64,000 nt of DNA from NCBI GenBank assembly GCA_016210495.1, contig JACQUC010000049.1:8923-72922 (forward strand). The letters are read 5' to 3'. The notes under the pieces are model-generated. The model saw only the letters and a program-made list of their open reading frames with translations, made no database searches and was not told where the DNA came from. The position numbers and the translations under genes are program-made. Below are positions 1-9,600 of the stretch, piece by piece (position 1 is the first letter of the stretch; every line of letters starts with the position of its first letter). The DNA comes from Chloroflexota bacterium. GTDB taxonomy: Bacteria > Chloroflexota > FW602-bin22 > JACPRP01.

Positions 1-8
1 GCATCGCG

Positions 9-251
9 ATGAGCGCCACGGGCCCCGGGTTGCCCGGCATTCGCGGCACCAGCCTCTTCGCCCTCGATTCGGCCACAACACGCCCTCGCGCGGAGGTCAG
101 CCTTCAGCTTGCGCCCAGGGACCGCGCGCTGGCCACGATCAAGCCACTGGGCATCGTCAGTCGGAAGCAATGGGGCGCGGACGAGAGCCTGCGCTTCGAG
201 TCGAGCAGCGGTGAGCCGCGCGGCACCGTGCGAACCATTGCACAGACGTAG
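9..251 (+). pseudogene. Truncated PGRP-type N-acetylmuramoyl-L-alanine amidase fragment
   Basis: The reading frame is open from the window edge, so the true start may lie outside. Its end carries the motif SRKQWGADESLRF, which matches the beginning of peptidoglycan-recognition (amidase_2-like) domains (consensus SRxxWGADES). The catalytic remainder (zinc His and Cys residues) is missing. The frame ends at a TAG that belongs to the GTAGGGGCG head of a palindromic repeat starting at 248, so the gene looks cut short by that insertion. An intact amidase would cleave peptidoglycan cross-bridges; this fragment cannot. The assignment rests on one short motif. Confidence 0.4.
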
Positions 252-303
252 GGGCGTCCCGAAACGGGGTCCCGATTCCATCGGGAGACGGCGGACGTCC
301 GCC
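248..303. repeat. Palindromic repeat cluster with GTAGGGGCG head
   Basis: Starts with GTAGGGGCG. It then contains a hairpin TCCCGAT-TCC-ATCGGGA (270-286) and the perfect 14-bp palindrome GGCGGACGTCCGCC (290-303). It supplies the stop codon of the amidase fragment. I see no gene in the rest of 304-532 apart from a second repeat copy. Confidence 0.6.
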
Positions 304-439
304 CCGGGGTGGGGCTCAGGGATTTCTGCAAGCCAGCTTAGACTCCTCGCGCAAAGCGGTTGACACCGGCGCCTGGCGGTGCTATGTTAGGCAGGTACAT
401 CTCGACCCCTAGCTAATTTTCGGTGCAGAATAGAATCGC

Positions 440-462
440 GTAGGGGCGAGGCTTCCTCGCCC
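440..462. repeat. 23-nt palindromic repeat (GTAGGGGCG family)
   Basis: A 23-nt unit that starts GTAGGGGCG and ends CCTCGCCC, with GGCGAGG pairing to CCTCGCC. It has the same length and head as the units at 2588, 2878 and 43170. Confidence 0.6.
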
Positions 463-532
463 TGGGTGGATGGGGTGGGCATCATCGCCATTTCGCACAA
501 GAAAGTAGCTAGGGCCTGTTCAGGAGGGTGGC

Positions 533-2482
533 GTGCAGTCGTTCCCAGCAAGCGTCGGGGAGATAGCCGAGCAAGACCGCCTTCAGTCCCACAGATACGT
601 AACTTTTGCCCGCAGTATCACTGTCTCGTTGACCCACACCTGCCACAATAGGTGCGGCTACTGCGGCTTCCGCGTGGTGGGCGACGGTGTGCTCTTGCTC
701 GCCGAGGGCGTCGACGCAATGCGTCGCGGGGTCAAGCAGGGCTGTCGCGAGCTGCTCATCATGTCGGGTGAACGGCCCTGGCTCGAAGACGGCTTTCCGC
801 TCGACGAAGCAGGCTTCATCGCCCACGTTCGGGAGTTTTGCCTGGCGGCGATGCGCCTCGGCCTATTGCCCCACAGCAACATGGGCATCCTCACGCTGGA
901 CGAGCTCCGTCTGCTCAAGGACGTCAACGCTTCGATGGGCCTGATGCTCGAAACGGCCAACGACAACCTGGAAGCCCACCGTGGGCCAGTGGGCAAGCGG
1001 GTCGAGGAGCGCATCGCTCATATCGAGAACGCCGGCAAGCTGCGCATCCCCTTCACCACCGGTATCCTGGTGGGCATCGGCGAAAGCCGCGACGACAGGC
1101 GCGAGGCGCTGAAGGTTATCAAGAGCCTCGCGGATCGCTATGGTCACATCCAGGAGGTGATCGTCCAGAACTTCAAGCCGAAGCCTGGAACCACGATGCA
1201 GGATTGGCCGGAAGTCAGCTTCGAAGAGGTTGCCGAAGCGGTGGGCTGGGCGCACGAGCAATTACCGGGAGTAAGTATTCAGGTACCTCCTAACTTGAAC
1301 GCCGACGTGGTGCCCCTGCTGGACCAGGGGGCTCGCGACCTCGGGGGCATCTCACTGGAGATCGACCACGTCAACCCCGAATGCCAGTGGCCACCGGTCG
1401 AGCGGCTCGGCGCATCTCTGGCCAGTTACGGCTACTACCTGCAGGAACGACTGCCCGTTTACCCCGAGGTCGACGCCGACATCTTCGCCGCCGCCGATAC
1501 GCTGCGGCGCGAGCTGGTCGGCGACGTCGTAACCTACGTGGTCAACTGCAACGTAAACTTCACGAACATCTGCGTCGCCAACTGCCTCTTCTGCGGCTTT
1601 TGCCGCAAGCACACCGACGCCGATGCCTACGTGTTCAGCATGGACACGGTTTTCGAGAAGCTGGAGCGGGCTATCGGACTGGGCGCGACGGAAACGTGTA
1701 TGCAGGGGGGGCTCAATCCGCACCTGGACCTCGACTTCTACACCAACCTGCTTCGCGCCATCAAGCAGCGGTTCCCGGCGCTGCACATCCACGCTTTCTC
1801 GCCGATGGAGGTCTGGACGATGTCCCAGCGCAGTGGCCTTGCCGTCGAGGAAGTGCTGCGTCACCTCAAGGACAGCGGCCTGGACTCGATTCCGGGGACA
1901 GCGGCGGAGATCCTGGTCGACGATGTTCGCCGCCAGATCTGCCCCAACAAGCTGAGCACGGCGGAGTGGATACAGGTTATCACCACGGCCCACCGCATCG
2001 GCATCAGAACTACGGCGACCATGATGTTCGGACACATCGAGGGCTGGCCGGAGCGGATTCGGCATCTCGAGGTGATTCGCAATATCCAGCTCGAGACCGG
2101 CGGCTTCACGGAGTTCGTGATGCTGCCTTTCGTATCGTTCAACACCCGGCTTGCCCACCGCTATCGCCTCGGGCCGATCTCGCTCGAGGAAGTGCTGAAG
2201 GTCAACGCCTACAGCCGCCTGTTCTTCGGCAAGGACCTGGTCAACATCCAAAACAGTTGGGTAAAGATCGGCGTCGAGGGTGCCATCCGTTCGCTCTCCT
2301 GCGGCGCCAACGATTTCGGCGGCACCTTGATGGAGGAGAACATCTCCCGCAGCGCGGGAGCCGACCACGGCCAGTTCCTGACCCGAGAGGAGATCGAGGC
2401 AGCGATTCGTCGTGCCGGGCGCATTCCGATGGAGCGCGACACCTTGTACAATCTGATCGGGCCGAGCAGTGCGAGGACATGA
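533..2482 (+). CDS. fbiC: FO synthase, fused CofG-CofH (FbiC type)
   Basis: Makes 7,8-didemethyl-8-hydroxy-5-deazariboflavin (FO), the F420 chromophore, from tyrosine and a ribityl-aminouracil using two radical-SAM reactions. The N-terminal half is CofG-like, with CHNRCGYC as Cys37/41/44. The C-terminal half is CofH-like, with CVANCLFC as Cys347/351/354. Both are CxxxCxxC 4Fe-4S/SAM sites. At 649 residues it is more compact than the roughly 850-residue actinobacterial FbiC, but both catalytic halves are present. The GTG start is chosen because GGAGG sits 5 nt upstream (523-527). It heads the F420 gene set, separated from the next gene by about 500 bp of repeats. The family assignment is firm. 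Confidence 0.95.
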   Translation: MQSFPASVGEIAEQDRLQSHRYVTFARSITVSLTHTCHNRCGYCGFRVVGDGVLLLAEGVDAMRRGVKQGCRELLIMSGERPWLEDGFPLDEAGFIAHVREFCLAAMRLGLLPHSNMGILTLDELRLLKDVNASMGLMLETANDNLEAHRGPVGKRVEERIAHIENAGKLRIPFTTGILVGIGESRDDRREALKVIKSLADRYGHIQEVIVQNFKPKPGTTMQDWPEVSFEEVAEAVGWAHEQLPGVSIQVPPNLNADVVPLLDQGARDLGGISLEIDHVNPECQWPPVERLGASLASYGYYLQERLPVYPEVDADIFAAADTLRRELVGDVVTYVVNCNVNFTNICVANCLFCGFCRKHTDADAYVFSMDTVFEKLERAIGLGATETCMQGGLNPHLDLDFYTNLLRAIKQRFPALHIHAFSPMEVWTMSQRSGLAVEEVLRHLKDSGLDSIPGTAAEILVDDVRRQICPNKLSTAEWIQVITTAHRIGIRTTATMMFGHIEGWPERIRHLEVIRNIQLETGGFTEFVMLPFVSFNTRLAHRYRLGPISLEEVLKVNAYSRLFFGKDLVNIQNSWVKIGVEGAIRSLSCGANDFGGTLMEENISRSAGADHGQFLTREEIEAAIRRAGRIPMERDTLYNLIGPSSART

Positions 2483-2500
2483 TTGCAGGCGATGGGACGG

Positions 2501-2533
2501 CCCTCACCCTAACCCTCTCCCAGAGGGAGAGGG
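2501..2533. repeat. CCCTCACCCTAACC-type dispersed hairpin repeat
   Basis: CCCTCACCCTAACC followed by CCTCTCCC and GGGAGAGG arms. The same element in opposite orientation ends at 63877 in this window. It lies just after the FO synthase gene. Confidence 0.6.
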
Positions 2534-2587
2534 TACCTTGCGCTCGCCGGGGGGTATGAATAGCTCAGGCGGACTTGCTGAACTCGC

Positions 2588-2900
2588 GTAGGGGCGCGGT
2601 CTCCGCGCCCTCCCGCGCATCAAGTTAAGGTCAATGCGAATTGAGGAATGTCGGCGGGTCAGGGTTAATGTAGGGGCGAACGGCGTTCGCCCGCAACGTT
2701 AGCACGTAGGTGTTGGAATTCGGCGTGGGCACCGATGAAGGGGCATCGGGCCGGCGTTGTTGCACCGGACAGGCGTCTCGGTCGGATCGAGAGACCGTAG
2801 GGCGAACGCCGTTCGCCCCTACATTATGATGGCTGAACGCCCATAGGCATGAGGGTTGCTAAAGTTGATGCCCGTTCGGGCGCGGAGACCGCGCCCCTAC
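2588..2900. repeat. Nested inverted array of four palindromic repeats
   Basis: The outer arms 2588-2610 and 2878-2900 are exact 23-nt inverted copies. The inner arms 2667-2692 and 2800-2825 are exact 26-nt inverted copies. Each arm is itself a short hairpin beginning GTAGGGGCG. The order is outer, inner, about 107 bp centre, inner, outer. I see no convincing ORF inside. The array fills most of the 2483-2983 gap between fbiC and the nitroreductase gene. Confidence 0.8.
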
Positions 2901-2983
2901 GTCACTGAGGCATCCGGCCGGTAGTCCCTGCCTTAGTCTGATTCTTGAAAACCGGTGAGGGATAGGTGGACGAAGGGGGAGAA

Positions 2984-3580
2984 GTGCTGGACAACCTCAT
3001 CCGAACGCGCCGTTCTATCAGGCGATATGCAGATAGACCTGTCCCCAGGGCGCTCATCGAAGCTGCCATCGAAGCCGCGACCTGGGCGCCATCCCCTCAC
3101 AACTCGCAACCCTGGCGATTCGTGGTGGTCACAGACAGGGAGCGCAAGGCCGAGCTGGCAGAGGCGATGGGGCGAGACTACAGAAGGGACATGGAAGCCG
3201 ACGGGGTGCCGCCAAGCGTCGTCGAGGCGAGGTTGGCGGAATCACGGGAACGCTTCAGGGGCAGCCCGGTCTTGATTGTGGTCTGTCTTTGTCCGGAGGG
3301 CCTCGACGAATATCCGGATGTCGAGCGGCGCCAGGCGGAGGCGGTTATGGGCGTCCAGGGCGTCGCTGCCGCCATCCAGAACCTGTTGCTGGCCATGCAC
3401 AGCTACGGCCTTGGCGCTTGCTGGCTGTGCGCGCCGCTATTCTGCCCGGCGACCGTCAAAACCGTCCTGGGCATCTCCCAGGACTGGTCTCCTCAGGCGC
3501 TGATTAGGGCGGGATACCCCGCGCACGATCCCAAGCCGCCCAAGCGGAGGCCAATCGAGTCGCTGGTGTTGTGGAGGTGA
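2984..3580 (+). CDS. Nitroreductase-family FMN protein, probably FbiB C-terminal-domain equivalent
   Basis: Nitroreductase fold, with the N-terminal signature IRTRRSIRRYADRPV followed by APSPHNSQPW (FMN-binding region). In mycobacteria the FbiB C-terminal domain has this fold and reduces dehydro-F420-0. A stand-alone copy immediately before cofD suggests the same job. That is inference from position; a generic nitroreductase is the alternative. The GTG at 2984 is preferred over the GTG at 2966 because GGGGGAG (2975-2981) sits right before it. The stop at 3578-3580 is only 2 nt before cofD, so the two are translationally coupled. Confidence 0.8.
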   Translation: MLDNLIRTRRSIRRYADRPVPRALIEAAIEAATWAPSPHNSQPWRFVVVTDRERKAELAEAMGRDYRRDMEADGVPPSVVEARLAESRERFRGSPVLIVVCLCPEGLDEYPDVERRQAEAVMGVQGVAAAIQNLLLAMHSYGLGACWLCAPLFCPATVKTVLGISQDWSPQALIRAGYPAHDPKPPKRRPIESLVLWR

Positions 3581-3582
3581 CG

Positions 3583-4548
3583 ATGATCGTCGCCCTCGCG
3601 GGAGGAGTTGGCGGAGCAAAGCTCGTGTACGGATTGCAGCAGGTCGTGCCGGCCGAGGAACTGACAGTGGTCGTCAATACGGCGGACGACCTGGTCATCC
3701 ACTCATTGCACGTTTCGCCGGACCTGGACACGATTATGTACACGCTGGCCGGGCTCGCGAATCCTGCCTCCGGCTGGGGCATCCGCGACGATACGTTCGG
3801 GGCCCTGGGGATGCTCGCCCGCTACGGCAAGGACACGTGGTTCAAGCTCGGCGATAGGGACATCGCCACCCACTTGGTGCGCAAAGAGCTGCTCGAAAGC
3901 GGCAAGAGCCTTACCGAGGTTACCGAGTGCCTGTGCCGGGCACTTGGCGTCGAGGTGGCCGTGTTGCCGATGACCGACGACCGGGTGTCAACTGCCGTGC
4001 TCACGGACGAGGGCGAGCTGGAGTTCCAGGACTACTTCGTGCGGCGGCGCGGGCAAGATGCCGTGAGCGGCGTTCGCTTCCGGGGTGTCGACACGGCGCG
4101 GATCACCGCACCGGTAGCGCGGGCCCTCGAAACGGCCGACGCCGTGATCCTTTGCCCCTCCAATCCCATAGTCAGTATCGGCCCTATCTTGGCCGTAGGC
4201 GGCGTGAGGCAGAGGCTGCAGACCTGTCGGGCAGCCGTGGTGGCCGTGAGCCCCATCGTGTCCGGCGATGCCGTTAGCGGGCCTGCCGGCCGGATGTTGG
4301 CGGGGCTGGGCTTCGAGGTCTCGAACTACGGTGTGAGCCAGTGCTACGCCGACTTCCTCGACGGGCTGGTGATCGACCGTGCCGACGAGGCAGAGGCCCA
4401 GCGCGTCCGCGACAACGGGATGGCGGTTCTGGTCGCCAACACGATCATGAAAGGGCCGGAGGACAAGGTCGCCCTGGCCCAGCAGGTGCTCGAGTTTGCC
4501 GCGAGCATAACGCGAACGAAATCCACGGGCCGGAGGCCGGCGAGATGA
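3583..4548 (+). CDS. cofD: CofD/FbiA, 2-phospho-L-lactate (or PEP) transferase
   Basis: Transfers the lactyl/enolpyruvyl phosphate moiety from the GDP-activated donor to FO, giving F420-0 or dehydro-F420-0. The N-terminus ALAGGVGGAKLVYGL is the CofD glycine-rich motif, followed by VNTADDLVIHSLHVSPDLDT, typical of the family. The length of 321 residues is normal. I chose ATG 3583 over the upstream GTG at 3571 because GTGGAGGTG serves as its ribosome site and the family starts at this point. The 3' end overlaps cofC by 4 nt (ATGA). Confidence 0.95.
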   Translation: MIVALAGGVGGAKLVYGLQQVVPAEELTVVVNTADDLVIHSLHVSPDLDTIMYTLAGLANPASGWGIRDDTFGALGMLARYGKDTWFKLGDRDIATHLVRKELLESGKSLTEVTECLCRALGVEVAVLPMTDDRVSTAVLTDEGELEFQDYFVRRRGQDAVSGVRFRGVDTARITAPVARALETADAVILCPSNPIVSIGPILAVGGVRQRLQTCRAAVVAVSPIVSGDAVSGPAGRMLAGLGFEVSNYGVSQCYADFLDGLVIDRADEAEAQRVRDNGMAVLVANTIMKGPEDKVALAQQVLEFAASITRTKSTGRRPAR

Positions 4549-5222
4549 CCCGAGTCACCGTGCTGATCCCGATGAAAGGGCTGAACGCGGCGAAAAGCCG
4601 TCTCAGCCCGGTCTTGAATCCCGAGCAACGGGCACGGCTGGCCGAGGAGATGCTGCTGAACGTCCTGCGGTCCGCCGGGCAATGTCCAAGCATCGAACGG
4701 CGGGTGGTGGTAAGCGGCGACCAGGAGGTTCTGTCGCTGGCGCTCAAACAAGGTGCCGAAGTCCTCCACGAGAGCGGCGGCGGCCTGAACGCCGCCTTGA
4801 GCGAGGCCACCGTCTGGCTGGGAGGCGCGGCTGTCGACGCTGTGCTGATCCTGCCGGGCGATCTGCCGTTGCTTAGGGCGAGCGACGCAGAGAGCCTGGT
4901 GGAGTTGGCCAAGGGTGCAAAGGCGATGGTTGTCGCTCCTTCGCGTGATGGCAGTGGCACGAACGCCCTGCTCCTCAAGCCGCCCGGCGTCATCCCATAT
5001 ATGTTCGGGCCGCGGAGCTTCCGAAAGCACCTCGCCGCCGCCAGGGCCGCAGGCGTGCCGGCGAGGGTCTACCGCTCGGAGGGAGTTACGTTTGACGTGG
5101 ACACGCCGGGGGATTGGGAGGAGTATTACCCGCGCAAGCGCGATGGCGCGGGCGAATACTGCTCGGTGGGGGCAGTGGACAGAAGAGCAGGGACATTCTT
5201 CCGACAAGATGCCCAAGGGTGA
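4545..5222 (+). CDS. cofC: CofC/FbiD, phospholactate (PEP) guanylyltransferase
   Basis: Activates 2-phospholactate or phosphoenolpyruvate with GTP to make the substrate of CofD. The N-terminus VTVLIPMKGLNAAKSRLSP is the nucleotidyltransferase signature, with ILPGDLPLL as the metal-binding DxD-like strand. Start ATG 4545 overlaps the cofD stop by 4 nt. The last 30 or so residues after DWEEYYPRK show no family similarity that I recognise and may be a drifted tail next to the island boundary. brxA begins 3 nt after the stop, so the defence island is butted directly onto this operon. Confidence 0.92.
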   Translation: MTRVTVLIPMKGLNAAKSRLSPVLNPEQRARLAEEMLLNVLRSAGQCPSIERRVVVSGDQEVLSLALKQGAEVLHESGGGLNAALSEATVWLGGAAVDAVLILPGDLPLLRASDAESLVELAKGAKAMVVAPSRDGSGTNALLLKPPGVIPYMFGPRSFRKHLAAARAAGVPARVYRSEGVTFDVDTPGDWEEYYPRKRDGAGEYCSVGAVDRRAGTFFRQDAQG

Positions 5223-5224
5223 GT

Positions 5225-6052
5225 ATGCAAGGGCGAGGCGCGAAACAAATGGTAAGCGTGACGGCAACTCAGAACGATAGCCTGGCCCGCTTCGGCTTCG
5301 GCTTCGGGCGCGGCGGTGCGCACCTCGCGCGCACGATGATGCTGAGCGAGCTTGACGCGCTATTGGCATACGTTGGCCGCCCGGATGCTAGCAAAGCTGA
5401 CTACCGCCGCGCTATCGAAGAGGAAAACTGCCTGGGCAAGCGCTCCGGCCGAACGCGGGGGTTGACCTACGGCCACCTCGTCGACCTCTACTCGCTTGAT
5501 CCCGCGGTCACGCTCTTCAGCGCGCTGCTTTTCTTCTGGCGGCGAGACCCCACGGGCCGCAGGTTGCTGGCCTTGCTCTGCGCTTACGGGCGGGACCGCG
5601 TCCTTCGGTTGAGCGCCCCGTTCATCCTTGAGTTTCCTGAAGGGGCCACCGTCACCCGCCAGGCGTTGGAGGAGCACCTCGAACGCTGCGAGCACGGCAG
5701 GTTTAGCAAGGTGACGCTGGAGGCGACGGCTCAACGCATCAACTCCACCTGGACGCAGTCAGGCCATTTGATTGGCCGCGCACATAAGATGCGGTCGCGT
5801 GCAATTCCGACTCCCGGCGCGGTTGCTTACGCGCTGCTGCTAGGTTACTTGGCGGGTGTCCGGGGAGAGCAACTTTTCAGGACCGAGTACGCAAAGCTTC
5901 TCGATTGCTCATACGAGCGAGCCATCGAGCTCGCCGAGGACGCGTCGCGACGGGGATGGATCGTCTTCAAGAGGGTCGGAAACGTGATCGAAGTGCTGTT
6001 TCCAAATGTCCTGCGCGAGCACGAGATGGAGTGGGTCCGTGAGCAAGGTTAA
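5225..6052 (+). CDS. brxA: BrxA, BREX inner-membrane/DNA-binding family protein (DUF1819)
   Basis: First gene of the BREX type 1 operon. BrxA is a small DNA-binding protein needed for phage restriction in characterised systems. The body, including RTRGLTYGHLVDLYSLDP and FILEFPEGATVTRQALEEHL, and the mainly helical, basic composition fit DUF1819. ATG 5225 with AAGGGTGAG just upstream is the likely start; ATG 5249 is an alternative. Starts further upstream would run into cofC. It overlaps brxB by 14 nt. Confidence comes from both the protein and its place in a canonical brxA-brxB-brxC order. Confidence 0.85.
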   Translation: MQGRGAKQMVSVTATQNDSLARFGFGFGRGGAHLARTMMLSELDALLAYVGRPDASKADYRRAIEEENCLGKRSGRTRGLTYGHLVDLYSLDPAVTLFSALLFFWRRDPTGRRLLALLCAYGRDRVLRLSAPFILEFPEGATVTRQALEEHLERCEHGRFSKVTLEATAQRINSTWTQSGHLIGRAHKMRSRAIPTPGAVAYALLLGYLAGVRGEQLFRTEYAKLLDCSYERAIELAEDASRRGWIVFKRVGNVIEVLFPNVLREHEMEWVREQG

Positions 6053-6587
6053 GCGACTGATCCAATCGTATGGCAGGTATATTGCCGTGCCCTGGCGAAA
6101 CGACGTCGCCGCCGCGCAGCGGGTTGTCTTCTGCGTGTATCCGGAAGACGAAGAGCTTCGTCTGCGTGCCAGCGTCGAAGAGTTCGAGCTGGCGACCCGT
6201 CAGGCGGGGCATGGCTGGGCGGTATTCGACCTCACGGATACCTTCCCTCGCTGGCTCGGGGCGCAACGATACGCCAGAAGCTACTTCCAGAAGCCAGACC
6301 TCCTGTCTGTGCCGCGCAGGTATCGGGCCTACATTGCCACGGAGTTCGCATCCTTTCTCGAGGCAAACAAGATCGACGAGGAAACGGTCGTCGCGCTCCA
6401 AGGGGTGGGCTCGTTGTTTGGTCTCCTGAGGGTTAAGGACGTGATCGACGACTTGGCGCCAAAGGTCGAAGGGAGGCTAGTGGTCTTCTTCCCGGGCAGC
6501 TATGAGAACAACAACTACCGGCTCCTGGACGCTTACGACGGGTGGAACTACCTCGCCGTGGCCATCACGGCGGACAGAGAAACGTGA
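6039..6587 (+). CDS. brxB: BrxB (DUF1788)
   Basis: Second BREX core gene, 182 residues from the GTG at 6039, which overlaps the brxA stop. The family body (VVFCVYPEDEELRLR, then VVALQGVGSLFGLLRVKDV, then VFFPGSYENNNYRLLDAYD) matches DUF1788 proteins. BrxB is essential for BREX in tested systems but its biochemical role is not well defined. An ATG at 6006 would add 11 residues lying entirely inside brxA and is less likely. brxC follows after 15 nt with GGGAGGGG before its ATG. Confidence 0.85.
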   Translation: MSKVKRLIQSYGRYIAVPWRNDVAAAQRVVFCVYPEDEELRLRASVEEFELATRQAGHGWAVFDLTDTFPRWLGAQRYARSYFQKPDLLSVPRRYRAYIATEFASFLEANKIDEETVVALQGVGSLFGLLRVKDVIDDLAPKVEGRLVVFFPGSYENNNYRLLDAYDGWNYLAVAITADRET

Positions 6588-6602
6588 AGGGAGGGGTCGG
6601 CC

Positions 6603-9600
6603 ATGCTGAATCGCGATGTCTACCAGAAGGATCCCGCGACCCGAAAGCTGGTCAACGAAGGAGTGGCGAACGTCAACGACGACAATTCGTCCGAGGCCCT
6701 GGCGGTGCTCCGCTGGGAGCTGGAGACCTTTGTCTGCGACGGCCAGTACGAGAAGGGCCTGACCCACGTCCTCGAAATGTATTTGAGGAACATCGACCAG
6801 GCGCAGCAGCCAGCCGTGTGGGTCAGTGGGTTCTACGGTTCGGGCAAGTCCCATCTCGTCAAAATGCTGCGTGCCCTGTGGGTCAACACGACGTTTGCCG
6901 ACGGCGCAACCGCACGTGGCATCGCTAACCTGCCCCCGGATGTCCAGGATGTATTGAAAGAGCTCAGCATTCAGGCTAGACGGCACGGCGGCATTCACGC
7001 GGCGTCCGGCACGCTGGGGGCCGGTGCCAGCGGCAGCGCTCGCCTGGCCCTCCTTCGCATCGTCTTCAAATCGGTCGGGCTTCCCGAACAGTATCATGTT
7101 GCCAGATTCGTGATGCGGCTGAGAAGCGAAGGCATCTACGATGAGGTGCGCCAGCACGTCGAGCAGAGCGGCTGCGACTGGGATGAGGAGCTCGACAACT
7201 TCTACGTCGCCGAGGGTCTCCACGAAGCCCTGGTCAGGGCCAAACCCAAGGTGTTCTCGTCACCCGCGACGTGCGCCGAGACGCTGAACAACCTGCACCC
7301 CTATGTCCAAGATATCTCCACTGACGACCTGCTCAAGGCCATTCGACAAGCCCTGACGCGAGAGGGCCGGTTCCCGCTGACCCTCATCGTCCTCGACGAG
7401 GTGCAGCAGTACATCGGCGAGGATAGCCAGCGATCCAGCGACGTCCAGGAGGTTGTGGAAGCCTGCTGCAAGGGGATTGGCGGCAAGCTGCTTTTCATCG
7501 GCACCGGCCAGACCGCCGTCACTGGTACCGCCAATCTGAGGAGACTCGAGGGCCGGTTTACCATTCGCGTGGAGCTCTCGGACGCGGACGTCGACGCCGT
7601 GGTCCGCCAGGTCATTCTCGCCAAGAAGCCCGAGGCGATAGCTCCCATAGGCCAACTTATGGAGACCAACCTCGGTGAGATATCCCGCCATCTGGATGGC
7701 ACCGCGCTGGGCCATCGCCAGAACGATGTCTACGTCTTTCCCCAGGACTACCCGATCCTGCCGGTGCGACGCCGTTTCTGGGAGACCACCCTGCGTGTGC
7801 TGGATCAGACAGGCACCGATAGCCAGCTTCGCAACCAGCTTTCTATGATGCACAAGGCCATTCAGACCAACCTGGACGACTCGCTTGGCCACGTCATTCC
7901 CGCGGACTACCTCTTTTCCGACACCGCCGATCGATTGCTTCAGTCCCGCATCCTGCCACGGAAAGTCTATCAAATGACCAGGACGTGGAGCTATGGCTCT
8001 GAGGACGAGCGCCTCGTGGCCCGCGCCTGCGGCCTCGTCTTCCTGATCAACCGAGTGGTGGCCAACAACGGCGAAACCGGTCTCCGCGCCACCGTCAACA
8101 CGCTGGCCGATCTGCTTGTCGTCGATCTGGCCAAAGGCAGCAGCGACTTGCGCGCCCGGCTTCCCGGCTTGCTCGACAGATGTGAGCTTCTGATGAAGGT
8201 CGGCGACGAGTACCGCATCCAGACCGAGGAAAGCGCCGCCTGGAACGACGAGTTCCTGAGCCAACGGGCTTTACTGGCCGGCGAGGCCCACCGCGTGGAG
8301 GCCGAGCGAGATGACCGGATTCGCCGCAAGTTTGCCGAGCTGACAAAAAGAATCCCGCTGGTCCAGGGAGAATCCAAGGTCAGCCGAGACCTGGCAGCGA
8401 TGTACGACGCTCGCCTTCCGGCCGACGGCGACAAGAGGATCTGCGTCTGGGTTCGCGACGGCTGGAGCATCGACGAGAATTCCGTGCGCGCCGATGCCCG
8501 CCAGGCCGGGCAGCAGGCGCCGACGGTTTTCGTGTTCATTCCCAAACGCTCGGCGGACGACCTGCGGCATCAACTGATGGAGTACAAGGCGGCCGCCGCA
8601 ACGCTGGACAGGCGTGGCACTCCCGACACGCCGGAAGGCATCGAAGCCCGCGCGGCTATGGAAACCACGAAGCTTGGCGCCGAGAAAAGGATCGGCGGGC
8701 TGCTCGAGGATTGTTTCGCCGGCGCACGCGTATACCAGGGCGGCGGCAGTGAGGTCGCCGGCATCGATCTTCAGGCCAAGGTGCATCAGGCCGCGATCAG
8801 CTCGATGCAGCGCCTTTATCCGCAATTCGACGTGGCCGATCACCCCGGCTGGGCCAAAGTCTACGAGAGGGCCCAGCAAGGGGCGCCCGACGCGCTCAGA
8901 GCGATAGGGGCCGACGGCGATCCGGCGATGAACCCGGTGTGCAAAGCCATCCTCGGCTCGATTGCCGGCGGGAAGAAGGGCGCCGACATCCGGGCCCAGT
9001 TTGAAGGCCCAACCTACGGCTGGTCGCGTGACGCGGTCGACGGTGGCCTCCAGGTGCTGCTGGTGGCCGGACTCATCCGCGCGCACGACGAGCGCGGCCA
9101 GGTCGTCGACCCGAAGGCACTCGAACGGAGGGTAATCGGGAAGACGATGTTCAAGGTGGAATCCGCCATCGTCACGGCGGCGCAGCGCATTCAGGTCCGC
9201 AAGCTCCTCCAGAAGGTAGGCTTGAATGCCAAGCCTGGTGAGGAGCTGTCTTCGGTGCCCGCATTGCTACAGAAGATGCTGGAGCTGGCGGACCGCGCCG
9301 GTGGCGACGGGCCGAAGCCGGCCCGCCCCGATACCACTGCCCTCAACGAACTCCGTCTGATGGCGGGGAACGAGCAGCTTTTGGCGGTGTACAACCGCCG
9401 GGACGAGCTGAGCCAGGACGTCGATACGTGGACGGAGCTGGGCGAGCGGGTTGACATCGCGTGGCCAGCCTGGATGATGCTGCAAAGTCTTACGAGCCAC
9501 GCCGCCGGCCTGCCCGACGCGGAGATCATCATCGCCCAGATCAAGTATGTCGAGCAACAGCGGCAGCTCCTCGAGGAGCCGGACCTGGTTGCGCCGCTGC

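Noticed and set aside
1352..2368. Long minus-strand open frame (338 codons) opposite fbiC
   Set aside because: Composition is a mirror of the CofH coding frame, with no family match and no ribosome site. Similar long antisense frames opposite cofC, brxC and pglX are the same effect of high GC.
2588..2900. CRISPR array
   Set aside because: The repeats are inverted, not direct, with only four units of two kinds and no regular spacers or cas genes.
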